A stretch of 64,000 nt of DNA, taken from contig JBBAKM010000003.1 of the NCBI GenBank assembly GCA_040403495.1, positions 62,001 to 126,000 of the forward strand. Direction: 5' to 3'. Origin of the DNA: JABMMZ01 sp040403495 (GTDB lineage Bacteria; Bacteroidota; Bacteroidia; NS11-12g; UBA955). Position 1 is the stretch's first letter, and each line of letters starts with the position of its first letter. A program made the position numbers and the translations under genes. Under the pieces are notes generated by a model, which was not told the DNA's origin, made no database searches, and saw only the letters and a list, made by a program, of their open reading frames with translations. Positions 7,998 through 15,074 of this stretch are shown piece after piece.

Positions 7998-8690
7998 TTA
8001 ATTGTTATTTATGAATCTATTCATTAAATTATTTACAATTTGAATATCAGGAGTAGAAACCCCTAATGCCCTTTTCGCACAAATGGATATTATTACTGCT
8101 TCAATTTCCCTGACACTTAAATTGCTAAGACCTGCAATGTAATTGATAGATTCAGAACATAAATCGATTTTTTCTGACTTGAGTAATTGTTTAATGATTA
8201 TTTTCTTTTCTAACACCGATGGCATAGAGATGTTTATCTCTTTTTGAACTACTGGCACTTTTGTTCCTTCGTTATACGTGAAAATTATTTTCGTATTTAC
8301 ATTTTTGAGAACATCAACTATCTTATTACTGATTTCTTTATTTGAGCTTTCGTAAAAACTATCGATAAGAATCAGAGATTTACTATTTAAGAACTCTTTG
8401 TTAAATATTGTCAGCTCTTTATTTTTAAAGTTATAAATCAATTTTTCAAAGCTCGAATAAATTACTTCTTTGCCCCTTTCGTTGGCTTCAATTTTGTTGA
8501 GGATAGCTAAAGCAAGATGTGTAGCACCATTACCAATTGAACTGGAAATGCCCAATACATTATACGGAGTCAATGATAGAGCAAATTCTATTGCAGTTAA
8601 TTTTGCTGTTGTATTTGTGTCGACAGAGATGAAATTATCGAAACTTACATATTCTTTGGCAGGATATGTGCTTGAATATTTATTCGTCAT
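7998..8690 (-). CDS. DnaA/Hda-like AAA+ ATPase with degenerate Walker A (cassette gene)
   Basis: This 230-residue protein follows the DnaA domain III plan: VSFDNFI at the start, a P-loop region SIGNGATHLA at about residues 51-60, Walker B SLILID at 105-110, a sensor-I-like KIIFTYNEG near 133-141, and a terminal NLSVREIEAVIIS like the DnaA sensor-II helix. In DnaA the loop is GxGKTHL; here alanine replaces the lysine, so nucleotide binding may be weak or absent. DnaA domain IV (origin binding) is missing, as in Hda/DnaC-like helpers. It is the only gene of the cassette and now follows a truncated signal-peptide ORF by four bases. Role unknown; interference with replication initiation is one speculation. 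Confidence 0.65.
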   Translation of the reverse strand: MTNKYSSTYPAKEYVSFDNFISVDTNTTAKLTAIEFALSLTPYNVLGISSSIGNGATHLALAILNKIEANERGKEVIYSSFEKLIYNFKNKELTIFNKEFLNSKSLILIDSFYESSNKEISNKIVDVLKNVNTKIIFTYNEGTKVPVVQKEINISMPSVLEKKIIIKQLLKSEKIDLCSESINYIAGLSNLSVREIEAVIISICAKRALGVSTPDIQIVNNLMNRFINNN

Positions 8691-8821
8691 TTTTTTAACT
8701 ATTTAAATTGTTGGTTTTTAAATCACCCATAACTGCTTGATAGTTAATCTTTTGAGGCGCTTGGGCAATTGCACTTATAGCAAATAGCAAGAATGCTAAT
8801 ATTGAATTAAATCTTTTCATT

Positions 8822-9196
8822 TTATTGATTTTTAATTATTTTAAATGTTTTTATAACTTGATTATTGCTTACTATTTTTATGAAATAAACAGATGAAGCA
8901 AGTGAACTTAATTCTATTTTTTCGATGTTATTAAAAATTCCTTTTTATTCTATCATTTTACTACTTAAATTGAATATTTGAAACTTAATATTACCAAGTT
9001 TGTAATTCCCAAGATTTAATGTTAATTGTTCGTTTGCAGGTGTTGGATATACTTTAAAATCATATTGTAAATAAATTTGTTCTACACCTGAAATATTAAC
9101 AATTTCAAACACTTGTTGAACTCCCTGCCTAACAGAACCAACTGAGGTTAATTGATAATCACAAACTAATTGACAAATACTATAGCTTAAATTCAT
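8822..9196 (-). pseudogene. Remnant of a type IX-secreted protein with sorting domain
   Basis: The readable frame contains SVRQGVQQVFEI, YDFKVYPTPANEQLTLNL and, past an in-frame TAA at 8945-8947, IEKIELSSLASSVYFIKIV...KTFKIIKNQ. This is a type IX secretion C-terminal domain in its usual context (GSVRQGVQQ). The N-terminal signal peptide and glycine-rich segment are missing. One nonsense codon plus the 5' truncation make it a pseudogene. It ends one base before the ATG of the split secreted gene, so the two were probably an operon. Confidence 0.7.
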
Positions 9197-9208
9197 TTCA
9201 TTTTAAAT

Positions 9209-9862
9209 TTACCAATCACTTTTGCTATTTTCTGTTATATTTTTTGTTCCCTTATGTTTTTTTAGATAATTAAACAATGACAAACTCAAATCATTAAAAA
9301 CTTTTGAAATTTCAATAGGATAACTTTGATTTTCTTTTCTCAACTCATACATTTTTGTTTTTTTACTGTATTTATAATAATTAATCGCATTGCTATCTAT
9401 TGGAACAGGATACCATCCTCCAACCACATATTGACTTGAAGGAACATAGCAATTTAATGATATAGGGTCAATTTTAATTTTACCATCTTTCAATCTAAAC
9501 TCAATTGTGTATTTTAAATCATAGCTTATATTAAGTAATGCAGTTTGATATGTAAGTGCTCTCAAATTAACTCCTTCAATTCTTATCATATCATTTTCAA
9601 TTGTAGTTTGAATAACTTTGTCAGGCATTTTGTAGGTCTCTTTTATCCAATTAATTACTAAACTGTACATATCTTTATAATTAATTGCTGTATCAAGCCT
9701 CAAAACAATAAAATCAGTCAACCCTTCCATTCCGAAATTAAATTCCCCAATTGAGTCTGTTAATTCAATCTTGGATACATTCGAATTTTTATTAATTGTA
9801 TCTATTTGAGCGCTTAGAGAAAAACCAAAAATAAATAATGATAGTGTAAATAAATATTTCAT
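9209..9862 (-). CDS. Secreted DUF4468-like protein
   Basis: This is a 217-residue protein with a signal peptide (FTLSLFIFGFSLSAQ). The central NYKDMYSLVINWIKETYKMPDKVIQ and the later IEFRLKDGKIKI follow the pattern of DUF4468 (a TBP-like fold found in exported Bacteroidota proteins). No lipobox cysteine follows the signal. Function is unknown. It lies in the decayed left part of the island, on the same strand as the pseudogenes downstream, but looks intact. Confidence 0.6.
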   Translation of the reverse strand: MKYLFTLSLFIFGFSLSAQIDTINKNSNVSKIELTDSIGEFNFGMEGLTDFIVLRLDTAINYKDMYSLVINWIKETYKMPDKVIQTTIENDMIRIEGVNLRALTYQTALLNISYDLKYTIEFRLKDGKIKIDPISLNCYVPSSQYVVGGWYPVPIDSNAINYYKYSKKTKMYELRKENQSYPIEISKVFNDLSLSLFNYLKKHKGTKNITENSKSDW

Positions 9863-10373
9863 TTTACGAAAGTAGAATAATTAATCAAAACAAAAAAATC
9901 CTCTTATAATTGTTATTTAATCCTGTTTTTAGATTTTAAAATTACAATTACTACTAATTTTGGATAAACTATTCTATTAAATATAAATTACTTGAGATTA
10001 TTATATGATTCAAAAATCATTAATTTCAATATATTTGCATTCATTTCAATTTAGATTCACACTAAAACTCAAACTTAATAAATTTATGCCAAACGATTTA
10101 GAAGCAAAAGCCCGTATCAAAATTAACAAATTGCTTGAAGAATCAGGTTGGCGTTTTTTTGATACAATAGATGGCAAAGCTAATATCCATTTGGAAAGTC
10201 ATATAAAGTTTGATGATTTAGGAGAAGACTTTGAAAAAACAAAGGGAGGTTTCATTGACTTTTTATTACTTGATGAGTTTCAAAACCCTTTGGTGGTATT
10301 GGAAGCAAAGAGCGAAAAAATAGAACCATTATTTGCAAAGGAACAAGCCCGAAAATATGCACTTGCTCAAAAA

Positions 10374-10408
10374 GCAGAGGGTCACTGGTTCGAATTCAGT
10401 AGCCCCCA
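10374..10408 (+). pseudogene. tRNA 3'-half relic (old attachment site)
   Basis: GCAGA (3' side of an anticodon stem), GGGTC (variable loop), ACTGG-TTCGAAT-TCAGT (T-arm with one G-T pair), AGCCCCC (acceptor strand) and A (discriminator) occur in order. No 5' half precedes them; an hsdR fragment does instead. This is the signature left by a recombinase that used a tRNA 3' end as attachment site. Confidence 0.65.
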
Positions 10409-10419
10409 CACTGAAAGTC

Positions 10420-10457
10420 AAAGGGTTACGTTGTTAAATCAATGTAACCCTTTTTTT
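10420..10457 (+). terminator. Intrinsic terminator following the tRNA relic
   Basis: AAAGGGTTACGTTG pairs with CAATGTAACCCTTT (one G-T pair) around TTAAAT and is followed by a T-run. It was probably the original tRNA terminator carried along with the relic. Confidence 0.8.
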
Positions 10458-10555
10458 CATTTGCACAAAAAATATATGTAAAATCGACTTATATTATATT
10501 GAAAATTACTTTACATACATTTGTTAAATAAACAAAAAACTAATATAAAAATAAT

Positions 10556-11473
10556 ATGAGTAAATTAACACGAACAGACGTAATAAAATTAATGGACACA
10601 AATACGAAACCATTAAACCTTAAAGGGGCTAATTTAACAAAAATTGATTTCTCTAATTTAGACTTACGTGGAGCTGACTTTACAGGAGCTGACTTAAGTA
10701 ACTCAAATTTAAAAAAAACTGATTTAACAGCTGCAAATTTAAAAGGAGCAAATTTATCAAATGCTGATTTAAGAGGCGCTAATTTAAGTATTGCAATATT
10801 AACAGGAGCAATTTTACATGGCACTATTCTAAAAAAAGCTAACCTAATTGGGGTTGATTTTAAAAAAGCAAATTTAATTAATTCAGATTTAAGAGGAGCC
10901 GATTTAAGATTAGCTAATTTAACAAATTCTAAACTAACAAATGCTAAATTAAGTGAGGCTATATTAAAAGAAGCTAAATTGTCAAATGCTGATTTTACTA
11001 ATGCTAATTTAACATTGGCAAATCTAACAGGAGCTGAATTAAAAGATATAATACTAAAAGGTGCTGACTTAAGAGGGTGTATAATAATTAAAACAGATAT
11101 TACATTTATTGATTTATCATCTATTAAATTTAGAGGCGCAGATTTGACAGGCTCAAACCTGTCAGGCTCAAATTTAACAAATTCATCATTATCAGACATT
11201 GTTTTGACAGGAGCTAATTTGAGCGGAGTTAATTTATCAAATACGAATTTGATTAATGCGGATTTAAGTGGTGCAGACTTTAATAGAGCAAACTTATCAG
11301 GGGCTGACATAAGAGGTGCTAAACTCATAGCAACTAATTTATCAGGAGCAAACTTAACTAAAGCTAATTTTACAGAAGCGGAATTAATTGGCACCAATTT
11401 AAGAAAAGCAATTTTGACAGATTCTATATTCACTGACATTGATTTAATTGGAGCAACAGGATTTAGCTCCTAA
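10556..11473 (+). CDS. Pentapeptide-repeat protein
   Basis: This 305-residue protein is built almost entirely of A(D/N)LXX pentapeptides (for example LKGANLSNADLRGANLS) from about residue 22 to 298. Such proteins fold as a right-handed quadrilateral beta-helix. Some members (MfpA, Qnr) mimic DNA and protect gyrase, but most have no known role and this one lacks evidence for either. The N-terminal 20 residues (SKLTRTDVIKLMDTN) form a short helical cap. No signal peptide or transmembrane segment is visible, so it is probably cytoplasmic. A long antisense frame here is an artefact of the repeats. It stands alone between the hsdR relic and the nuclease gene. Confidence 0.9.
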   Translation: MSKLTRTDVIKLMDTNTKPLNLKGANLTKIDFSNLDLRGADFTGADLSNSNLKKTDLTAANLKGANLSNADLRGANLSIAILTGAILHGTILKKANLIGVDFKKANLINSDLRGADLRLANLTNSKLTNAKLSEAILKEAKLSNADFTNANLTLANLTGAELKDIILKGADLRGCIIIKTDITFIDLSSIKFRGADLTGSNLSGSNLTNSSLSDIVLTGANLSGVNLSNTNLINADLSGADFNRANLSGADIRGAKLIATNLSGANLTKANFTEAELIGTNLRKAILTDSIFTDIDLIGATGFSS

Positions 11474-11690
11474 AAAAACAGCAAGAATTAAACGTCAATA
11501 AAACAACTAATTTAACAAATTTGAATAAAAACCTTAAAAAAATTGCAAAAAATGCTATGAATTTCATTTATAAAATCTTGGGGAATGATTAAAAAGAAGA
11601 TTATATCAATGAGAGTAGAGAAAAACTAATTTACCCCAATTTGATGATTTATATAAAAAAGCTTAAGTTTGAATACAAATACTAAACAAA

Positions 11691-12491
11691 ATGGCTGAAT
11701 TAAAATGGAAAGAAGCAATTGAAAAGGTTTTAAATGATGAAAAAAAACAACTTCACTATACAGAAATTGCTGAATTAATTGCTGAACGTGGATATAGAAA
11801 ATCTTTAGGAGCAACACCTCAAGACACTGTAAGTGCAAACATTACAACAGACCTAAATACGAATAAAGATAAATCAATATTTGCAAGAGTTGATAAAGGT
11901 TATTACATCTTAAGAAAGTTTTTAACTGACCCTAAGGATATTTTAATTGATGAAAATGAATCTCAGATTATTAATAACAAGATTGTTACTAATAACAATC
12001 ACAAAATAATAAATGCTTTTGGAATTTATTGGAATAGAATACTTGTACATTGGAAATCAACACCCGATTTATTAGGAATTCAACAAGTTGGAGCAACAGA
12101 AGTAAATTTTAAAGACCAAAAAGGAATTTATTTACTTCATGACGGTAGGGAAACCATATATATAGGACAAGCAATAGAGCAACCATTAGGAAAAAGACTT
12201 AAAGACCACACAACTGATAGGCTTGCTGGTCGTTGGGACAGATTTAGTTGGTTTGGCTTTTATCCTGTAATGGAAGATGCAAAACTAAATTTGGATGCAA
12301 AATTTAAGGATTTTACAATTCAAAATTTGGGCGACATATTAGAAGCAATTTTAATAGAGAGTATTGAGCCAAGACAAAACAGAAAACAAGGAAATTCTTT
12401 TCAAGGAATTGAATACTTACAAAAAGAAGCACCAGAAATTAAAAAGAAACAAACAGAACAAATGATTAGAGAATTAATGGACAAATCATAA
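11691..12491 (+). CDS. HARE-HTH and GIY-YIG domain nuclease
   Basis: This is a 266-residue two-domain protein. Residues 1-75 (KWKEAIEKVLNDEKKQLHY...SLGATPQDTVSANI...YYILRKF) are a HARE-HTH (HB1/ASXL) winged-helix domain, known from restriction enzymes and chromatin factors and linked to modified-base recognition. Residues 145-232 are a GIY-YIG nuclease: GIY 145-147, YIG 157-159, a conserved arginine at 169, a catalytic glutamate in the ILEAILIE helix (218 or 223) and an asparagine at 230. The catalytic residues look complete. The combination suggests a restriction-type or modification-dependent nuclease. No methyltransferase is adjacent. About 200 untranslated bases precede it; the ATG is well placed for the domain. 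Confidence 0.85.
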   Translation: MAELKWKEAIEKVLNDEKKQLHYTEIAELIAERGYRKSLGATPQDTVSANITTDLNTNKDKSIFARVDKGYYILRKFLTDPKDILIDENESQIINNKIVTNNNHKIINAFGIYWNRILVHWKSTPDLLGIQQVGATEVNFKDQKGIYLLHDGRETIYIGQAIEQPLGKRLKDHTTDRLAGRWDRFSWFGFYPVMEDAKLNLDAKFKDFTIQNLGDILEAILIESIEPRQNRKQGNSFQGIEYLQKEAPEIKKKQTEQMIRELMDKS

Positions 12492-12502
12492 TAATAAATG
12501 CC

Positions 12503-12608
12503 AGTCACATAATGCAGTTTAGCAAAAGTAACATTTCATCGTTAAAATTAGGATTTGTACATCTACCAAGTTTTAAACTTAATTTAAAGTCAAGTTATTC
12601 GAAATTTC
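12503..12608 (+). repeat. Possible degenerate attC-like sequence
   Basis: Downstream of the nuclease gene the order of short blocks resembles the attC-like site at 7849-7975: CATAAT...GCAGT, then TTTGTACATCTACCAAGTT against TTTGTGCTTCTTATCAAGTT, then AGTCAAGTTATTCGAA against CGCCAACTTCTTGAAG. The complementary outer GTT arm is not intact. If real, the nuclease gene may also have arrived as a cassette. Weak evidence by eye. Confidence 0.3.
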
Positions 12609-12632
12609 CACCTTTACCAAGTCCAAATAAAA

Positions 12633-13052
12633 ATGACAAATATCACAGAACAATTAAATGAAATTGTTAGAAATATATCCACGAAAAATATAAATGCAAG
12701 CATTATTCAATTAAATGAAATTATTGATTCATACTCAAAAGGTGGAATCATTTTTTCTTGTGATACAAATTATTACCAAGAATTTGCATTATTCGCTACT
12801 AATAAAGCTCTGGGATATAACATAGAAATCGCAAACCGTGAAGTTGAATCACTTGCTAAACAAGGTAAATATGAAGAAGCCTTTTTAAAAAGAGAAGATA
12901 CTATATCAACAAAAAAAGACATCCATAGACGCTTCAGAATTGAAAAATATGGAACTGAAGATTGGTTTATTAAAAAATCAGAAAGCCAAGTGTTATATAT
13001 ACCAACAGAAATTGAAGTAATTGATAATTTAGTGTCTGAGTATATATTTTGA
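12633..13052 (+). CDS. Hypothetical protein
   Basis: This 139-residue protein is soluble and predicted mostly helical in the N-terminal half (EQLNEIVRNISTKNINASI...), with a second charged helix pair (VESLAKQGKYEEAFLKRED). No family was recognised. There is no signal peptide or membrane segment. It follows the nuclease gene by 141 bases on the same strand, and the next gene is convergent. It may be an accessory of the nuclease or an independent cargo gene. Confidence 0.6.
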   Translation: MTNITEQLNEIVRNISTKNINASIIQLNEIIDSYSKGGIIFSCDTNYYQEFALFATNKALGYNIEIANREVESLAKQGKYEEAFLKREDTISTKKDIHRRFRIEKYGTEDWFIKKSESQVLYIPTEIEVIDNLVSEYIF

Positions 13053-13159
13053 AATATTGAATTACACAATAGCATTTAAATCGCATTGGCTGCGCTAAAT
13101 GTCAATAATGAAATACCAACACTAAAAGAAAATGATTTTTACTTAAATGTTTAAAAAAA

Positions 13160-14155
13160 TTAGGACAAATCAATGTATACATTTCCACATTTAATTCTAT
13201 CACAAGCACATTGAACTAAATCTTCCATTTCTCGAATATCCCCTTTTTCATAAATATCGTCTTCAAAGTTAAACTCATAATTTAGAAATTTATCTCCATC
13301 CCAGTTATAACCTAACAATGCAATTGATAACTCAAAACTATATTTACTAATTGAAATAGTTACACAAAATGATTTTGCATCATTCCCTAAATATTCATGT
13401 CCAACCCTATGTTCCTCATCTAATTCATCAAAATCAAAATGTTCAAAATAATCACTTGTTCCTATTTGTAGTTCAATTTGATTATCTTCCTCCGAATTAA
13501 AAATTTCACCATGTAATTGTTTTGAAAATTCAATTTTATAGTAGTTATTAAACAAAGCATCCAAAACCTCTTCAACCCCCTTCAATACATACTCATTCAC
13601 AAAACCTTTGAAAGTTTCAGGAGATTCGGGTAAATAATTAATTTCATCATTTTTGTTCCCTAAAGATAAATATCTAATCCTTTCTTTTTCGCTTGATTTA
13701 ACGCAAACTCCAATCCATAAAGAGTTTTCATAATAACCCCTTAGTTCTGAAATCTGCTTATGAAAATCATACATTAGCACATCAAAATCAATAAGAATTA
13801 ATATATCACCCCTTTTATTTGAAATATCAATTGAGCTCTCACTCATTAAAAATTTGAAATCATTATTGATATCAATTATTGATATAAAATTGGTAGTATT
13901 TGAAATAATGTATTTGTCATCTATAACTTTTCTAATAATCAATAAATCAGCTAAAAATTGACTTATCCATAAATTATCGACAAGGAAAACTATTTTTTTT
14001 TCATTTAGATGTCTTTTTTCAATTAGGTCAAAAATTAAATTTTCTAAATATTCTATTAATGATGAATTGTTATTGAGGGTTGCTACAACTATGTTATTTC
14101 CCTTTAAATCTTCATAAAAGAATGTTTTTTTATAGTCTGAATTATATATTTTCAT
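13160..14155 (-). CDS. Uncharacterised protein, second gene of an overlapping pair
   Basis: A 331-residue protein that overlaps the gene upstream by 14 bases, so the pair is very likely co-translated. The N-terminal 170 residues alternate hydrophobic strands and helices (KIVFLVDNLWISQFLADLLI, GDILILIDFDVLMYDFHKQI), giving a Rossmann-like or receiver-like impression without a recognisable nucleotide loop. The C-terminal part is acidic (EHFDFDELDEEHRVGHE) and ends with CACDRIKCGNVYIDL. No known family was identified. Location between restriction genes makes a defence role possible but unproven. Confidence 0.65.
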   Translation of the reverse strand: MKIYNSDYKKTFFYEDLKGNNIVVATLNNNSSLIEYLENLIFDLIEKRHLNEKKIVFLVDNLWISQFLADLLIIRKVIDDKYIISNTTNFISIIDINNDFKFLMSESSIDISNKRGDILILIDFDVLMYDFHKQISELRGYYENSLWIGVCVKSSEKERIRYLSLGNKNDEINYLPESPETFKGFVNEYVLKGVEEVLDALFNNYYKIEFSKQLHGEIFNSEEDNQIELQIGTSDYFEHFDFDELDEEHRVGHEYLGNDAKSFCVTISISKYSFELSIALLGYNWDGDKFLNYEFNFEDDIYEKGDIREMEDLVQCACDRIKCGNVYIDLS

Positions 14156-14582
14156 ATTTAATAATTTTATGTTTTTTCACGGTAAAAACAAGTTTATAAT
14201 CCTCATTAATTAAATTTATTTCCTTTGCCATTATAGTTAATACTTTGTAAAACGATGTTTCTTGGTTAATACCAATCTTTAGTTGTTCATTGCAAATATA
14301 TTGGTTTGTTTCAAAAATTGGCTGATTTTGATTAGGTAAAAAAGGAAAGTTAATTACTGACGTCAATTCCCTTTCATCATTAAACCTACCTTCTTTATCT
14401 TTATAGACAGAATATTTCAGATTAGAGGATATTTCTAATGATGAAATGATAATTTTCCATTGGCTTATTGCTAATTTGTTTTTAGTAACTAAACAAACAC
14501 ATTTAATCAAAATATTGCTAACATGAGCATTCATGGTAAACTCAATTTTATTTTTGTTTTTGTCAAGAGTGAAATCTTCCAT
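14142..14582 (-). CDS. Uncharacterised protein, first gene of an overlapping pair
   Basis: A 146-residue protein with no signal peptide. The middle contains SNLKYSVYKDKEGRFNDERELTS and a C-terminal lysine-rich strand (YKLVFTVKKHKII). Predicted secondary structure is mixed alpha/beta. No family was recognised. Its stop lies 14 bases inside the following gene. Together they form a compact two-gene unit flanked by a convergent gene on one side and 176 bases of A/T-rich non-coding DNA on the other. Confidence 0.65.
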   Translation of the reverse strand: MEDFTLDKNKNKIEFTMNAHVSNILIKCVCLVTKNKLAISQWKIIISSLEISSNLKYSVYKDKEGRFNDERELTSVINFPFLPNQNQPIFETNQYICNEQLKIGINQETSFYKVLTIMAKEINLINEDYKLVFTVKKHKIIKYENI

Positions 14583-14758
14583 ATTAATTTAGATTATGTG
14601 AGTTCGGGATAAGAAATAAGTTAAAATTAGTTAAAAAGTAAGCAAAAAAAGTATGATTTTATATGATTAAACATTTAACTACCAATATAATAACAATAAA
14701 TACAACACCCATTATGCTTGCAGACAAAATTATAGAAACTTTCGTGATAGTGGTGTTG

Positions 14759-15073
14759 TTATAAATAAATATCCTTTACAACAAAATATGGAAATTTGCA
14801 GAGAAGTTTTACTTTGGCTGAAGTCATATCACCAATGCAACAACACCTTCCACTTTGCTCTGTTTTTTCAGAACTCCAAAAATATTCGTTATCATCAATT
14901 TTTAACGTTGATTTCAGGCTATTAAAACTTTTCAATTCATCTATAGTTGGAAGCCTCCAACCATTGTCGTCAAGATTAAGAATTTCACATTCTAAGTTAG
15001 CGTCAAACCAAGTAGATTTATCAAAAGTTTGTTTGAGTATTTCTATTGACTTAAATTTTATTGTTTTTGACAT
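14759..15073 (-). CDS. Small DUF1566-like protein
   Basis: This is a 104-residue protein starting at ATG 15073, one base after the stop of the upstream gene; a longer frame to 15154 would overlap that gene. The core W-x-DANLECEILNLDDNGWRLPTIDELKSFN is the DUF1566 (Lcl C-terminal, FGE-like) signature, WRLPT...EL. The later EYFWSSEKTE is the usual second block. The first 27 residues (IKFKSIEILKQTFDKSTW) are family-atypical but short. Function is unknown. It pairs with the 218-residue gene before it. Confidence 0.6.
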   Translation of the reverse strand: MSKTIKFKSIEILKQTFDKSTWFDANLECEILNLDDNGWRLPTIDELKSFNSLKSTLKIDDNEYFWSSEKTEQSGRCCCIGDMTSAKVKLLCKFPYFVVKDIYL

Positions 15074-15074
15074 A

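Larger units (their letters stand above)
7849..8732 (-). mobile_element. Integron-type gene cassette inserted at a secondary GTT site
   Basis: Read on the minus strand the unit begins TTATGGGTG (8732), carries one ORF (8690-7998) and ends in a long imperfect hairpin closing with AAAACG (7849). The flanks are CAAGCAG and TTATCAGAG, so both junctions share GTTAT and the crossover fits G^TT. Gene orientation toward the attC end, short 5' leader and a single ORF are standard for integron cassettes. No integron integrase or attI is in the window, so it appears to be a solitary cassette at a non-attC target. Core AAC/GTT is present, but the RRRY positions deviate from the textbook R box. Confidence 0.7.
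7685..8820 (-). pseudogene. Secreted Bacteroidota protein gene split by a gene cassette
   Basis: The gene starts at ATG 8820 with a signal peptide (ILAFLLFAISAIAQAP) followed by QKINYQAV, the typical opening of a common secreted Bacteroidota family. At 8733 (first base of codon 30) it is interrupted by the cassette 7849-8732 and resumes at 7848 as IRDSANVLINSNPIGMKIRV, then LQGSIVGSVVYSETHNANG. Joining the halves gives NYQAVIRDSANV with no lost or gained base. The host gene ends without homology near 7685, where another fragment is fused. As it stands the first half encodes a 41-residue chimera ending at 8695, four bases before the cassette ATG. Confidence 0.8.
10086..10481 (+). pseudogene. 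Truncated type I restriction R subunit (N-terminal nuclease domain) fused to a tRNA relic
   Basis: From ATG 10086 the first roughly 95 residues match an HsdR N-terminal domain: NDLEAKARIKINKLLEESGW, then GFIDFLLLDE and VVLEAKS, which supply the D...ExK nuclease motif, and EQARKYALAQ. Homology stops at about 10373. The remaining 36 codons simply translate a tRNA 3' half and its terminator, so the C-terminal part is not protein-derived. The helicase domains are absent. It is not related closely to the intact hsdR at 15759. An in-frame ATG at 10005 is possible but lies in sequence without homology. Confidence 0.7.

Noticed and set aside
10540..11439. A 299-codon open frame antisense to the pentapeptide gene
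   Set aside because: It arises from the repetitive codons of the A(D/N)LXX repeats and has low-complexity composition without family features.
14583..14660. TGTGAGTTCGGGATAAG-like stretch recalling an insertion-sequence end
   Set aside because: No transposase, no matching inverted end and no target duplication could be seen.
14702..14759. Inverted repeat ACAACACC...GGTGTTGT considered as another attC site
   Set aside because: The arms are only eight bases, and the conserved RYYYAAC/GTTRRRY cores are not at the ends; it more likely is a simple hairpin after the 14759 gene.
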